From assembly GCF_000443165.1 (NCBI RefSeq), contig NZ_ATJV01000045.1:1-64000 (forward strand): a stretch of DNA of 64,000 bases, written 5' to 3'. Source of the stretch: Thauera terpenica 58Eu (GTDB taxonomy: Bacteria > Pseudomonadota > Gammaproteobacteria > Burkholderiales > Rhodocyclaceae). Position numbers and translations under genes: made by a program. Below the pieces are notes generated by a model. The model searched no databases. It saw only the letters and a list, made by a program, of their open reading frames with translations, and was not told the origin of the DNA. This document shows positions 28,079 to 34,470 of this stretch, piece after piece (position 1 is the stretch's first letter; each line of letters opens with the position of its first letter).

Positions 28079-28960
28079 TCACGTTCGCTTGAGGATCTGC
28101 TGCACCAGGGGGTGCATCACCTTACGCTCGGTACTGATCGCGTAATAGTGCTCCTGCACGCCCTCGCAGGCGCCAATCAGCCTGACCTGGCTGCGCTTGA
28201 GCAGTTCCTTCTCTGCTACCAGCGCCGCAGGAAACACCCCCAGGTCGGTGCTGCCGAAGGTCTCCAGTAAGGCGCTGTCCTCGATCTCTCCCACCACCTG
28301 TGGGCGTAGCCCGTTCTGGACCAGCCAGCGGTCGAGCTGGCTGCGCACGACCGAATGCGTGGTGGGCAGCAACAAGGGCACGTGCTGAAGCGAGGCCGGA
28401 AAGTCTGCGTGCGCGACCTCCCACCAATGTGGCGAGCCGTACCAGCCGATGTCCGAGCTTCCCAGCGAGTGGCTGTGCACCTTGAGCGGTGAGCTGGACT
28501 GCGCGGGGTGGTCGGTCAGCACCACGTCAAGCTTGTGCAAGACCAGATCCGCCAGCAGATCGGCCATCTCTCCGTCGTCGCACACCAGGCGCAGGTTGGC
28601 CACACCCAGCACCGGCCGCAGCAAACGCCACACTTCGAGCTTGGGCAGCCCGTCGGCAATGCCCACTGCCAGCCGCGCCGAGGGCGCCTGGACGGTGGCA
28701 AGCACCTGCTCGGGCAGGGCCTGGGAGAGCTGGAAGATCTGCTCTGCCTGCTGCAAGGCCACCATGCCGGCTTCGGTCAAGGCCAGTCCTCGTCCTGCGG
28801 GGCGCAGCAACTGGCAGCCGAGGTCGCGCTCGAGCTCGCGCACCTGAGCGCTCACGGTCTGTATCGCCATGTCCAGTCGCTCGGCAGCGCGCGTCATGCT
28901 GCCCTCCTTGGCCACGACCCAGAAGTAATACAGATGCCGGTGGTTGAAGCTCAGGCTCAT
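28079..28960 (-). CDS. nhaR: LysR family regulator, NhaR-like
   Basis: A 293-residue regulator with an N-terminal winged helix in the NhaR style (NHRHLYYFWVVAKEGSMTRA, then ERLDMAIQTVSAQVRELE) and a C-terminal effector domain. NhaR activates the Na+/H+ antiporter gene nhaA in enterobacteria. No nhaA is present here, but a sodium-channel gene lies 1.6 kb away on the other strand. A link between the two is only a guess from position. Confidence 0.85.
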   Translation of the reverse strand: MSLSFNHRHLYYFWVVAKEGSMTRAAERLDMAIQTVSAQVRELERDLGCQLLRPAGRGLALTEAGMVALQQAEQIFQLSQALPEQVLATVQAPSARLAVGIADGLPKLEVWRLLRPVLGVANLRLVCDDGEMADLLADLVLHKLDVVLTDHPAQSSSPLKVHSHSLGSSDIGWYGSPHWWEVAHADFPASLQHVPLLLPTTHSVVRSQLDRWLVQNGLRPQVVGEIEDSALLETFGSTDLGVFPAALVAEKELLKRSQVRLIGACEGVQEHYYAISTERKVMHPLVQQILKRT

Positions 28961-28974
28961 ATTCAGATTTTGAT

Positions 28975-29067
28975 GGAATCAGATTCACTTATTTTCTTCT
29001 TTTTTCGATGCATTTGGGGTCTTATGCTGCACGCCCGAACAAAAGCCGTTCAATTTCTTCTGATTCC
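28975..29067. promoter_or_regulatory. Nine-base inverted repeat between nhaR-like and divergent gene
   Basis: GGAATCAGA at 28975 and its exact complement TCTGATTCC at 29059 bracket the divergent promoter region. A further TCAGATT occurs near 28963. The spacing (about 75 bp) suggests two separate half-sites or operators rather than one hairpin. A LysR-type target is plausible but unproven. Confidence 0.35.
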
Positions 29068-29078
29068 AGGACATCGCC

Positions 29079-29525
29079 ATGCGTAATACTTCCTCCCGCT
29101 CCACTGCCGTTGCCGTGATTGCCTTGACCATCACCGCGCTGGCGCTTCCCTCACTGGCACACGCCAAGCGTCTGGGTGGCACCAAGTCCAAACCTTCCAG
29201 CATCAGCAGGACGCCGAGTGCGGCCCCCGCTCCTGCCGCGAAAGCGCCGGTCGCGCCTGCTACCCCTGCCGCCGCTGCCCCTGCCGCCGCTGCGCCCGCT
29301 GCCGCGGGCTCCAGCATGGGGAGGACGCTGGGTGCCGCGGTAGTTGGTGGTGTGGTGGGCTCCATGGCCGGCAACGCGCTGGCAGGCGCTCTGTCGCCAG
29401 ACCAGGAAGCTGCCAAGGCCAAGGAAGCCGAGGCTGCGGCTGCCGAAAAGGAGGCGCAGGACCTGCAGCGCATGGCCGATGAAGCCAAGGCCAGGGCGGA
29501 TGCGGCGCGCGCATCGGTAAAGTAG
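29079..29525 (+). CDS. Exported Ala-rich protein of unknown function
   Basis: A 148-residue protein with a clear signal peptide (VAVIALTITALALPSLAHA). A basic Ser/Pro stretch and an Ala-rich linker follow, then a glycine-rich hydrophobic segment (GAAVVGGVVGSMAGNALAGAL) and a charged Ala/Glu/Lys helix at the end. The glycine segment could insert in a membrane. No known family recognised. It precedes the TerB/DUF697 and sodium-channel genes on the same strand. Confidence 0.65.
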   Translation: MRNTSSRSTAVAVIALTITALALPSLAHAKRLGGTKSKPSSISRTPSAAPAPAAKAPVAPATPAAAAPAAAAPAAAGSSMGRTLGAAVVGGVVGSMAGNALAGALSPDQEAAKAKEAEAAAAEKEAQDLQRMADEAKARADAARASVK

Positions 29526-29627
29526 GCAACAGCGGCTGACTTGTGACGCCCGCGCCGGGCGTCCGCCCGAGCCTGTTCATTGTGTCCCGGCCGGGCAGAT
29601 GCAACTGGTAATTGAAGGAAGAGAGAA

Positions 29628-30578
29628 ATGAGCATGCAGCCAGACGAAACCCGAGCAATCCTCACGCTGTGTCTGTTGGCGTCGTTTGCCGATGGCGAAA
29701 AGCACGCGCGCGAGCGCGACGAGATCAAGCGCGTCGCACAGGGTTTCTCGCAAGACGAGGTGGGTCAGCTGTCGACGCTGTACCAGGACGTGCTCTTGAA
29801 GCGCGTCACTCTGGCCGATGTGATCGAACGACTGCGCAGCGCCGAGGCGAAACAGCTCGGCTACGAGATGGCGGTGTGTGTGTGCGACGCGGACGGCACG
29901 CTCTCGGATGCAGAGCAGCGCTTCCTGGCCGAGACCAGGGTCGCGCTCGGCCTCGACGCCAGCGCAGCGGCAGCCTTTGTGTCCGAAGCACAGGCGATCG
30001 CCGGGCTGCCGGTGAGCAGTGGGCAGGCCGCCGGCCCGGCAATCGCGGCGCATGCAGCGGTGGACGAGGCCGCACTCGACGACGCCATCCTCAATGCGGC
30101 CATCGTCAACGGCGCGCTTGAGCTGCTGCCCGAGACCCTGTCGACGATGGCGATCATCCCCTTGCAGATGAAGCTGGTGTGGCGCATCGGCAAGGAATAC
30201 GGCTTCGAACTCGATCGTGGGCACATCAAGGACTTCCTGGCCACCGCCGGCGTCGGCCTGAGCTCGCAGTATCTGGAGCAGGCCGGGCGCAAGTTGCTGG
30301 GTGGACTGCTGGGCAAACTGGGTGGCGGCTTGCTGCGTGGCGTCGGCCAGCAAGCGGTGAGTACGGGCATGAGCTTTGCCACCACCTACGCCCTGGGTCA
30401 GGTCGCAAAGCGCTACTACGCAGGCGGGCGCAGCTTGTCCACGCAGATGCTCAAGGACACCTACGCGCGCACGGTGCAGGATGCCCAAGGCCTCAGTGCC
30501 CGCTATCTGCCCGATATCCAGGCCAAGGCGAGGACGCTCGATGCGACCAGCGTGCTGTCGATGGTGCGCGGTGCCTGA
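29628..30578 (+). CDS. TerB-like / DUF697 domain protein
   Basis: A 316-residue protein. The N-terminal 125 residues resemble a TerB fold (LCLLASFADGEKHARERDEI, CVCDADGTLSDAEQRFL, with acidic metal-type loops). The C-terminal half resembles DUF697 (AIIPLQMKLVWRIGKEYGFE, then a glycine-rich hydrophobic hairpin GRKLLGGLLGKLGGGLLRG). Function unknown. Its stop codon lies inside the GTG start of the sodium-channel gene, an eight-base overlap that suggests coupled translation. Confidence 0.75.
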   Translation: MSMQPDETRAILTLCLLASFADGEKHARERDEIKRVAQGFSQDEVGQLSTLYQDVLLKRVTLADVIERLRSAEAKQLGYEMAVCVCDADGTLSDAEQRFLAETRVALGLDASAAAAFVSEAQAIAGLPVSSGQAAGPAIAAHAAVDEAALDDAILNAAIVNGALELLPETLSTMAIIPLQMKLVWRIGKEYGFELDRGHIKDFLATAGVGLSSQYLEQAGRKLLGGLLGKLGGGLLRGVGQQAVSTGMSFATTYALGQVAKRYYAGGRSLSTQMLKDTYARTVQDAQGLSARYLPDIQAKARTLDATSVLSMVRGA

Positions 30579-31455
30579 ACAGTCTGCTTCATCTGATACG
30601 GAGCGGACAGTGTTCGATAGCCATGGCCTGACGGCGCAAAAACCCACCGCCTTGCAGCGCTTTCTCGAGCGCGCGGACGTGCGCGGCACCATCCTCACCC
30701 TGATCGTGCTCAACGCGGTGGTGCTGGGCCTGGAGACCTCGGACGCGCTGATGGCGCGCCATGGCGCCTGGCTGCAACTGCTCGATCAGGCGATGCTGTC
30801 CGTGTTCGTGCTGGAGATCGGCCTGCGGCTGATTGCCTGGCGCACTGCGTTCTTCCGCGATCCGTGGAGCGTGTTCGACTTCGCCGTGGTCGCGATCGCG
30901 CTCGTGCCGGCCAGCGGCCCGTTTGCCGTGCTGCGCGCCTTGCGCGTGCTGCGGGTGCTGCGCGTGCTGACCATGGTGCCGTCCATGCGTCGCGTGGTCG
31001 GCGGGCTCCTGGCCGCGCTGCCCGGTCTGGGCTCGATTGCGATGGTGCTCTTGCTCGTGTACTACGTGTTCGGCGTGATCGCGACGCAGATTTTCGGCGA
31101 ACAGTTTCCAGACTGGTTCGGCACCCTGGGCGGCTCGCTGTACACCCTGTTTCAGGTCATGACGCTCGAGAGCTGGTCGATGGGCATCGTGCGCCCGCTC
31201 ATGGAGGTGTTCCCGTATGCGTGGCTGTTCTTCATTCCCTTCATCCTGGTCGCGACGTTCACGATGCTCAATCTGTTCATCGGTGTGATCGTGAGCGCGA
31301 TGCAAAGCTTCGCCAGCGCGGAAACCGAGCTCACTGTGAGCGCGGTGGACGACGCGCGTGAGCACATCGAGGCCGACCTGCACGCGGAGATGCGCGTGTT
31401 GCGGGCAGAGCTCGCGGAGCTCAAGGACATGCTGCGCGCGCAGGCGCGGCGCTGA
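30571..31455 (+). CDS. Voltage-gated sodium channel, NaChBac/NavAb family
   Basis: A 294-residue single-domain ion channel that assembles as a tetramer. S1-S6 are visible. S4 carries regularly spaced arginines (LRALRVLRVLRVL, residues 121-133). The selectivity filter TLESWSM is at residues 198-204 and matches the NavAb type. S6 and a C-terminal acidic coiled helix (DDAREHIEADLHAEMRVLRA) follow. Start taken at GTG 30571, overlapping the TerB/DUF697 stop by eight bases. Confidence 0.9.
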   Translation: MPEQSASSDTERTVFDSHGLTAQKPTALQRFLERADVRGTILTLIVLNAVVLGLETSDALMARHGAWLQLLDQAMLSVFVLEIGLRLIAWRTAFFRDPWSVFDFAVVAIALVPASGPFAVLRALRVLRVLRVLTMVPSMRRVVGGLLAALPGLGSIAMVLLLVYYVFGVIATQIFGEQFPDWFGTLGGSLYTLFQVMTLESWSMGIVRPLMEVFPYAWLFFIPFILVATFTMLNLFIGVIVSAMQSFASAETELTVSAVDDAREHIEADLHAEMRVLRAELAELKDMLRAQARR

Positions 31456-31472
31456 GCGCCAGCCGGACTGCA

Positions 31473-31668
31473 TTCTGAGCACCAGCACCTCACCGCGCGC
31501 GGTGAATTCGAGGTGCTTGAGCACGCTCATGCCGAGCAGCGCATCATCGTCGCGCCTCCCGCGGCTCAGATGCGCCGGCGCGCCCGCGCAGCGAAATGGC
31601 CCGATCTCCAGGGCGTCGGTTTTCGTTGCGTGCGCCGTCACGCTGCCGTTGGCCGTCGACGGGGCGCC
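31473..31668 (-). pseudogene. Truncated retropepsin-like protease gene (3' end only)
   Basis: About 196 bp that match, at roughly 85% identity by eye, the last third of the intact retropepsin-like gene at 33297-33815. Encoded similarity covers the tail with DALEIGPFRCAGAPAHL and DDDALLGMSVLKHLEFT. The catalytic DTG part is missing, and the equivalent stop codon is absent, so the frame runs on into the antisense of the channel gene. A broken direct repeat rather than a working gene. Confidence 0.8.
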
Positions 31669-31688
31669 CAGGCAGCGATTCCGCCCCG

Positions 31689-31961
31689 ATGGCGCAAATA
31701 TCCCCGGCTCTGGATACCCTTCGGCACGATGCCGGACGCTATCGCGAGCTTGATGTCCTCGACCGTCTGCAGCAGTCGCTGCCTGAAGGCTATGAGGTCT
31801 TCCACAGTGTTGCATGGCAGACCGCACATCATGGTGAGGGCCGGCACGGCGAGATCGACCTCGCCCTCGCCCCGAGCGCACACATCCGTCCGTTCAGCGA
31901 AGCGGCTGATGACGATCCACGTAATGGTTTGGTACTTACGTCCGACATGCACTGGGCGTGA
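31689..31961 (+). pseudogene. Truncated NERD-domain-like protein, N-terminal fragment
   Basis: An open frame of 90 residues that starts like a NERD (nuclease-related) domain protein: LDVLDRLQQSLPEGYEVFHS, then GRHGEIDLALAPS. After this the similarity stops and the frame ends within 30 residues. Full-length relatives run for hundreds of residues, often with a helicase domain. No ribosome-binding site is seen. I read it as the 5' remnant of a lost gene. Confidence 0.5.
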
Positions 31962-32145
31962 TCGAGGACGGGATCGGCTGGCCGTCAATGCGGCGCACGC
32001 GGTAGCCGTCTTCGATACGCCATTCGGGCGCCGCACCGACATGCGCGAGGATCTCGACCGCCAGGCCGGCGTTGCGCGGATCGGTGCGCTTGAGGGTGAG
32101 CGCAAGGCTGCCGATGGGCAGCGGGTCGGGAAGGGGATGAGACAC
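31936..32145 (-). CDS. Short protein of unknown function in the repeat-leader cassette
   Basis: Sixty-nine residues from a GTG start with GGAGG eight bases upstream. The sequence (VSHPLPDPLPIGSLALTLKR, then LAVEILAHVGAAPEWRIEDG) is not recognised. Repeat copy A lies just before its ribosome-binding site. It is the third gene of a minus-strand group with the 55-residue and ribbon-helix-helix genes, and its 3' end overlaps the NERD remnant by 26 bases. It could be a fragment of something longer. Confidence 0.45.
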   Translation of the reverse strand: MSHPLPDPLPIGSLALTLKRTDPRNAGLAVEILAHVGAAPEWRIEDGYRVRRIDGQPIPSSITPSACRT

Positions 32146-32171
32146 GTGAAACGCCTCCGAAACGAAACGAA

Positions 32172-32226
32172 GCGCCCTCTTTAGCGGTATGCCTTTAACG
32201 TCCCCCGCAAGTGGGGCTAAATCGGG
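32172..32226 (-). repeat. Leader-like repeat, copy A
   Basis: Read on the minus strand it contains CCGATTTAG, ACTTGCGGGGG and GCTAAAG in the same order as copies B and C. An internal hairpin can form from CCCC and GGGG around the CTTGC core. It stands about 25 bases before the GTG of the 69-residue gene. Confidence 0.6.
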
Positions 32227-32333
32227 GACGGGATGCCGTTGCGGCATGGGTGAAAGACTACCCGGCGGGCCGAGGCTGCGGGAGAAATTCCCCGCAAACT
32301 GCGCTCGGCCGCGCTCGGGTGGGTGGCCATGCG

Positions 32334-32771
32334 CTAGCGCGCGACGACGGTGTCCGACTCGTGCCGGGCTGCCTCGGCGTTGGCCTTGGCGAGCGTCGCC
32401 TGCCACTCTCGGAAGAAGCGTTCGGCGAGCAGGTGACGGGCGAGCACCGCGCGGAGGTAATCGGAGAGCGGTTGCCTTGCGGCGTCGGCCAGGTCCTGCA
32501 GTTCGAGCTTGAGCCGCGCGCTCATTCGACGCTTCAGGTGCGTGAGCTCCAGCCGACCGAATACGTGCTCGAAGAGGATCCAGCGCAGCACGTCCGGGCG
32601 GCTTGCGTCGTGCTGCTCGCAGAGCACATCGATGGCTGCGACCAGCTTCTCGGGAAGCCAGAGCTTGATCGACACCGCATTGGTGATGAAATCCTCCGCC
32701 TCGAGCGTGCTGGGGCTGATCTCGTTGACCTCACCCATGAAGCGGGAGCCACGGCTTGCGTAGGGCCACAT
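32334..32771 (-). CDS. Ribbon-helix-helix (CopG-like) DNA-binding protein, putative
   Basis: A 145-residue protein with strong ribosome-binding site GAGGAGG eight bases before its ATG. Residues about 32-75 look like a ribbon-helix-helix fold (VSIKLWLPEKLVAAIDVLCE followed by SRPDVLRWILFEHVFG). The rest is helical, with the second half (QPLSDYLRAVLARHLLAERF) resembling a further helix pair. It lies 27 bp after the 55-residue gene and is probably cotranscribed. It may regulate the cassette. Function not established. Confidence 0.6.
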   Translation of the reverse strand: MWPYASRGSRFMGEVNEISPSTLEAEDFITNAVSIKLWLPEKLVAAIDVLCEQHDASRPDVLRWILFEHVFGRLELTHLKRRMSARLKLELQDLADAARQPLSDYLRAVLARHLLAERFFREWQATLAKANAEAARHESDTVVAR

Positions 32772-32798
32772 GATGATGTCCTCCTCGTGTGACCCGGC

Positions 32799-32966
32799 TC
32801 AACGCCAGCCCAGCCAACTTGGCCGTATCGGCAGCGGCTCGCTCGTCGGCTGGCGCACGGGCGTGCCGGTACGCGCAGGCGGGAAGGGGTTGGGGACGAA
32901 CTTGCCGAGCGCTTCGCTCTGGCTGGGGGTCAGGCGCCGGTCGCCCGTGGATTGCGTGCTGATCAT
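32799..32966 (-). CDS. Short protein, 55 residues, first gene of the cassette
   Basis: A small basic, proline-rich protein starting MISTQSTGDRRLTPSQSEAL and ending PIRPSWLGWR. The ATG has GAGGAG seven bases upstream. Repeat copy B ends about 70 bases upstream. No family recognised. Close spacing with the ribbon-helix-helix gene suggests a shared transcript. Confidence 0.55.
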   Translation of the reverse strand: MISTQSTGDRRLTPSQSEALGKFVPNPFPPARTGTPVRQPTSEPLPIRPSWLGWR

Positions 32967-33032
32967 GGTGGTGCTCCTCGCCCCCTGTTGAGCCGGCGTG
33001 ACCGGCCTCGCGGGGGCGAAGAGGCGGTGACG

Positions 33033-33085
33033 CTTTAGCCGGTATTTGTCATCCGCCCCGGCAAGTTGTCGTTAATGCCGGCGGT
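33033..33085 (-). repeat. Leader-like repeat, copy B
   Basis: On the minus strand: CCGGCATTAA, ACTTGCCGGGG, then GGCTAAAG. The ends GCCGGCATT and AATACCGGC can pair as a long stem. It lies in the 5' region of the 55-residue gene, after the terminator that follows copy C. Confidence 0.6.
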
Positions 33086-33109
33086 TGGGCGCTGGGCGCC
33101 CGTGTTGTG

Positions 33110-33156
33110 CTGCAAAAAACAAAAGACCCGATGGCCATGCGGGCTCAGCGGGTCTT
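33110..33156 (-). terminator. Intrinsic terminator between repeat copies C and B
   Basis: On the minus strand AAGACCCG and CGGGTCTT form a perfect eight-base stem with an 18-base loop, followed by TTGTTTTTTG. This is a convincing factor-independent terminator. It sits upstream of any gene, so it would end a short transcript or act as an attenuator. Confidence 0.7.
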
Positions 33157-33162
33157 GGATGG

Positions 33163-33234
33163 CCGCTTTAGCTGCATTTATTACGCGCCCGCAAGCTGTG
33201 TTCTCAAATCGGCGCGATGACTGGATTAAAGCGG
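33163..33234 (-). repeat. Leader-like repeat, copy C, with flanking inverted repeat
   Basis: On the minus strand: CCGATTTGAG, GCTTGCGGGCG and GCTAAAG in the same order as copies A and B. The element is bounded by CCGCTTTA and TAAAGCGG, a perfect eight-base inverted repeat that would close a 72-base structure. Transcription through it would reach the terminator at 33110-33156. The 330 bp between the 55-residue gene and the retropepsin gene hold only copies B and C and this terminator. Confidence 0.6.
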
Positions 33235-33296
33235 AGGAGGGCGGGGGCTGTCAACCCAGGGGTGAGACGGCGGGGGCGACGTGAAGCCTGGCGCGA

Positions 33297-33815
33297 CTAC
33301 CCAGCGGGTTTTCTGAGCACCAGCACATCGCCGCGCTGGGTGAACTCGAGGTGCTTGAGCACGCTCATGCCGAGCAGCACATCATCGTCGCGCATCCCGG
33401 GGTTCAGATGCGCCGGTGCGCCCGCGAAGCGAAATGGCCCGATATCCAGGGCGTCGATTCTGGTTGCGCGCACCGTCACGGTCCCGTTGGCCGTCGACGC
33501 CGTCGACGGGGCGCCGGGGCGCAAGCCGAGGCTTTGGGCCAGGTGCGCCGGCACGGAGGTGTGCGTCGCGCCGGTATCGAGCAGGAAGCGCACAGGCTGG
33601 CCATTGATGAGCCCAGGGGAGAAGTAGTGTCCGCTGCGATTGCGGCGAAGCACCCACTCGTCAACGCCGGGCGCCACGGTCAGCGCGTGATTGGGGTCCT
33701 CGCGCTTGGTGATTGCGCCATCGAACGTCACCCAGCCGAAGCCGAGGAAAGCCAGGGTCGCCAGGAAGCCCATGCGCCGTCCGAGTCTGCGGGTGGTTTG
33801 ATCAGGATTGCTCAT
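33297..33815 (-). CDS. Retropepsin-like aspartic protease family protein (TIGR02281-like)
   Basis: A 172-residue membrane-anchored aspartic protease fold. One N-terminal transmembrane segment (GFLATLAFLGFGWVTF, about residues 16-31) is followed by the catalytic motif LLDTGATHTSVPAHLA with Asp80 and the flap-to-end region DDDVLLGMSVLKHLEFTQRGD. The domain is predicted to be periplasmic. Its last third is partially duplicated at 31473-31668. Confidence 0.88.
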   Translation of the reverse strand: MSNPDQTTRRLGRRMGFLATLAFLGFGWVTFDGAITKREDPNHALTVAPGVDEWVLRRNRSGHYFSPGLINGQPVRFLLDTGATHTSVPAHLAQSLGLRPGAPSTASTANGTVTVRATRIDALDIGPFRFAGAPAHLNPGMRDDDVLLGMSVLKHLEFTQRGDVLVLRKPAG

Positions 33816-33936
33816 CGTTTTTCGTCAGGGATGCTCGAGTGTCGTTCACGTACCTTCGTTCGTCGGGACGCTCGGAATGTTCCGCGCCTCGATCCGGACG
33901 ACAGGATATCAAGCGTGCGTCGGTCCGTTCTCATGC

Positions 33937-33964
33937 TTGAATATGAACACCAAAAGTGTATAAA
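33937..33964 (+). promoter_or_regulatory. Promoter of the MerR / VIT-vWA operon
   Basis: TTGAAT at 33937-33942 and TATAAA at 33959-33964 are separated by 16 bases. The predicted transcription start is within a few bases of the ATG at 33973, so the message could be leaderless. No ribosome-binding site is visible before that ATG. The short AT-rich stretch stands out in GC-rich surroundings. Confidence 0.55.
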
Positions 33965-33972
33965 ATTACTGC

Positions 33973-34470
33973 ATGAATAAGGCCCGCACAGTTACACCCG
34001 ATAACCCGCCGCCCGGCTACCCGCTCGCCGAGCTCTGCGTCCTGGCTGACCTGCCGCCCCGCACGGTGCGTTACTACGTGCAGATCGGCCTGGTCGACCG
34101 CCCGCAGGGCGAAACCCGGGCGGCCCGCTACGGGAGCACGCACCTCGAGCAGCTGCTGCTGATCAAGAAGTGGACGGCAGCAGGGGTGTCCCTCGAGCGC
34201 ATCCGCGAGTTGCTGCATGGTGGTCAGCCGCCGGTGCCGCCGCGCGAACGCGCTATCGGCAGCGTGTCGGTGTGCAGTCATCTGAGCGTAGCCGACGGTA
34301 TCGAGGTCGTCATCGATCCGCAGCGGGCGGGGCTGAGTCCTGAGGCGGTGCGGCAGTTCATCAAGGGCGTGATGACTGCCTTCAAGGTGGCGCAGGGCGA
34401 AGAAGATGGTGCTTTGCAGGCAGATCCGGCAAGCACGAACAAGAACGAACGACAGGCGAGAGAATCATGA
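33973..34470 (+). CDS. MerR family transcriptional regulator
   Basis: A 165-residue regulator. The N-terminal winged helix is clear (PLAELCVLADLPPRTVRYYVQIGLVDRPQG, of MerR type, with LLLIKKWTAAGVSLERIRELL completing it). The C-terminal part lacks the usual metal-binding cysteines and shows a domain of unknown ligand. Its stop codon overlaps the start of the VIT-vWA gene, so it is probably the dedicated regulator of that gene. Confidence 0.9.
   Translation: MNKARTVTPDNPPPGYPLAELCVLADLPPRTVRYYVQIGLVDRPQGETRAARYGSTHLEQLLLIKKWTAAGVSLERIRELLHGGQPPVPPRERAIGSVSVCSHLSVADGIEVVIDPQRAGLSPEAVRQFIKGVMTAFKVAQGEEDGALQADPASTNKNERQARES

Noticed and set aside
31936-32226. Type I toxin with antisense RNA (ptaRNA1-like)
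   Set aside because: The 69-residue protein has no hydrophobic toxin-like helix and does not resemble what I remember of that family; kept only as an alternative for the leader repeats.
33110-33156. Retron-type msr/msd structure
   Set aside because: The hairpin with T-tract is a plain terminator, and no reverse transcriptase gene is in the window.
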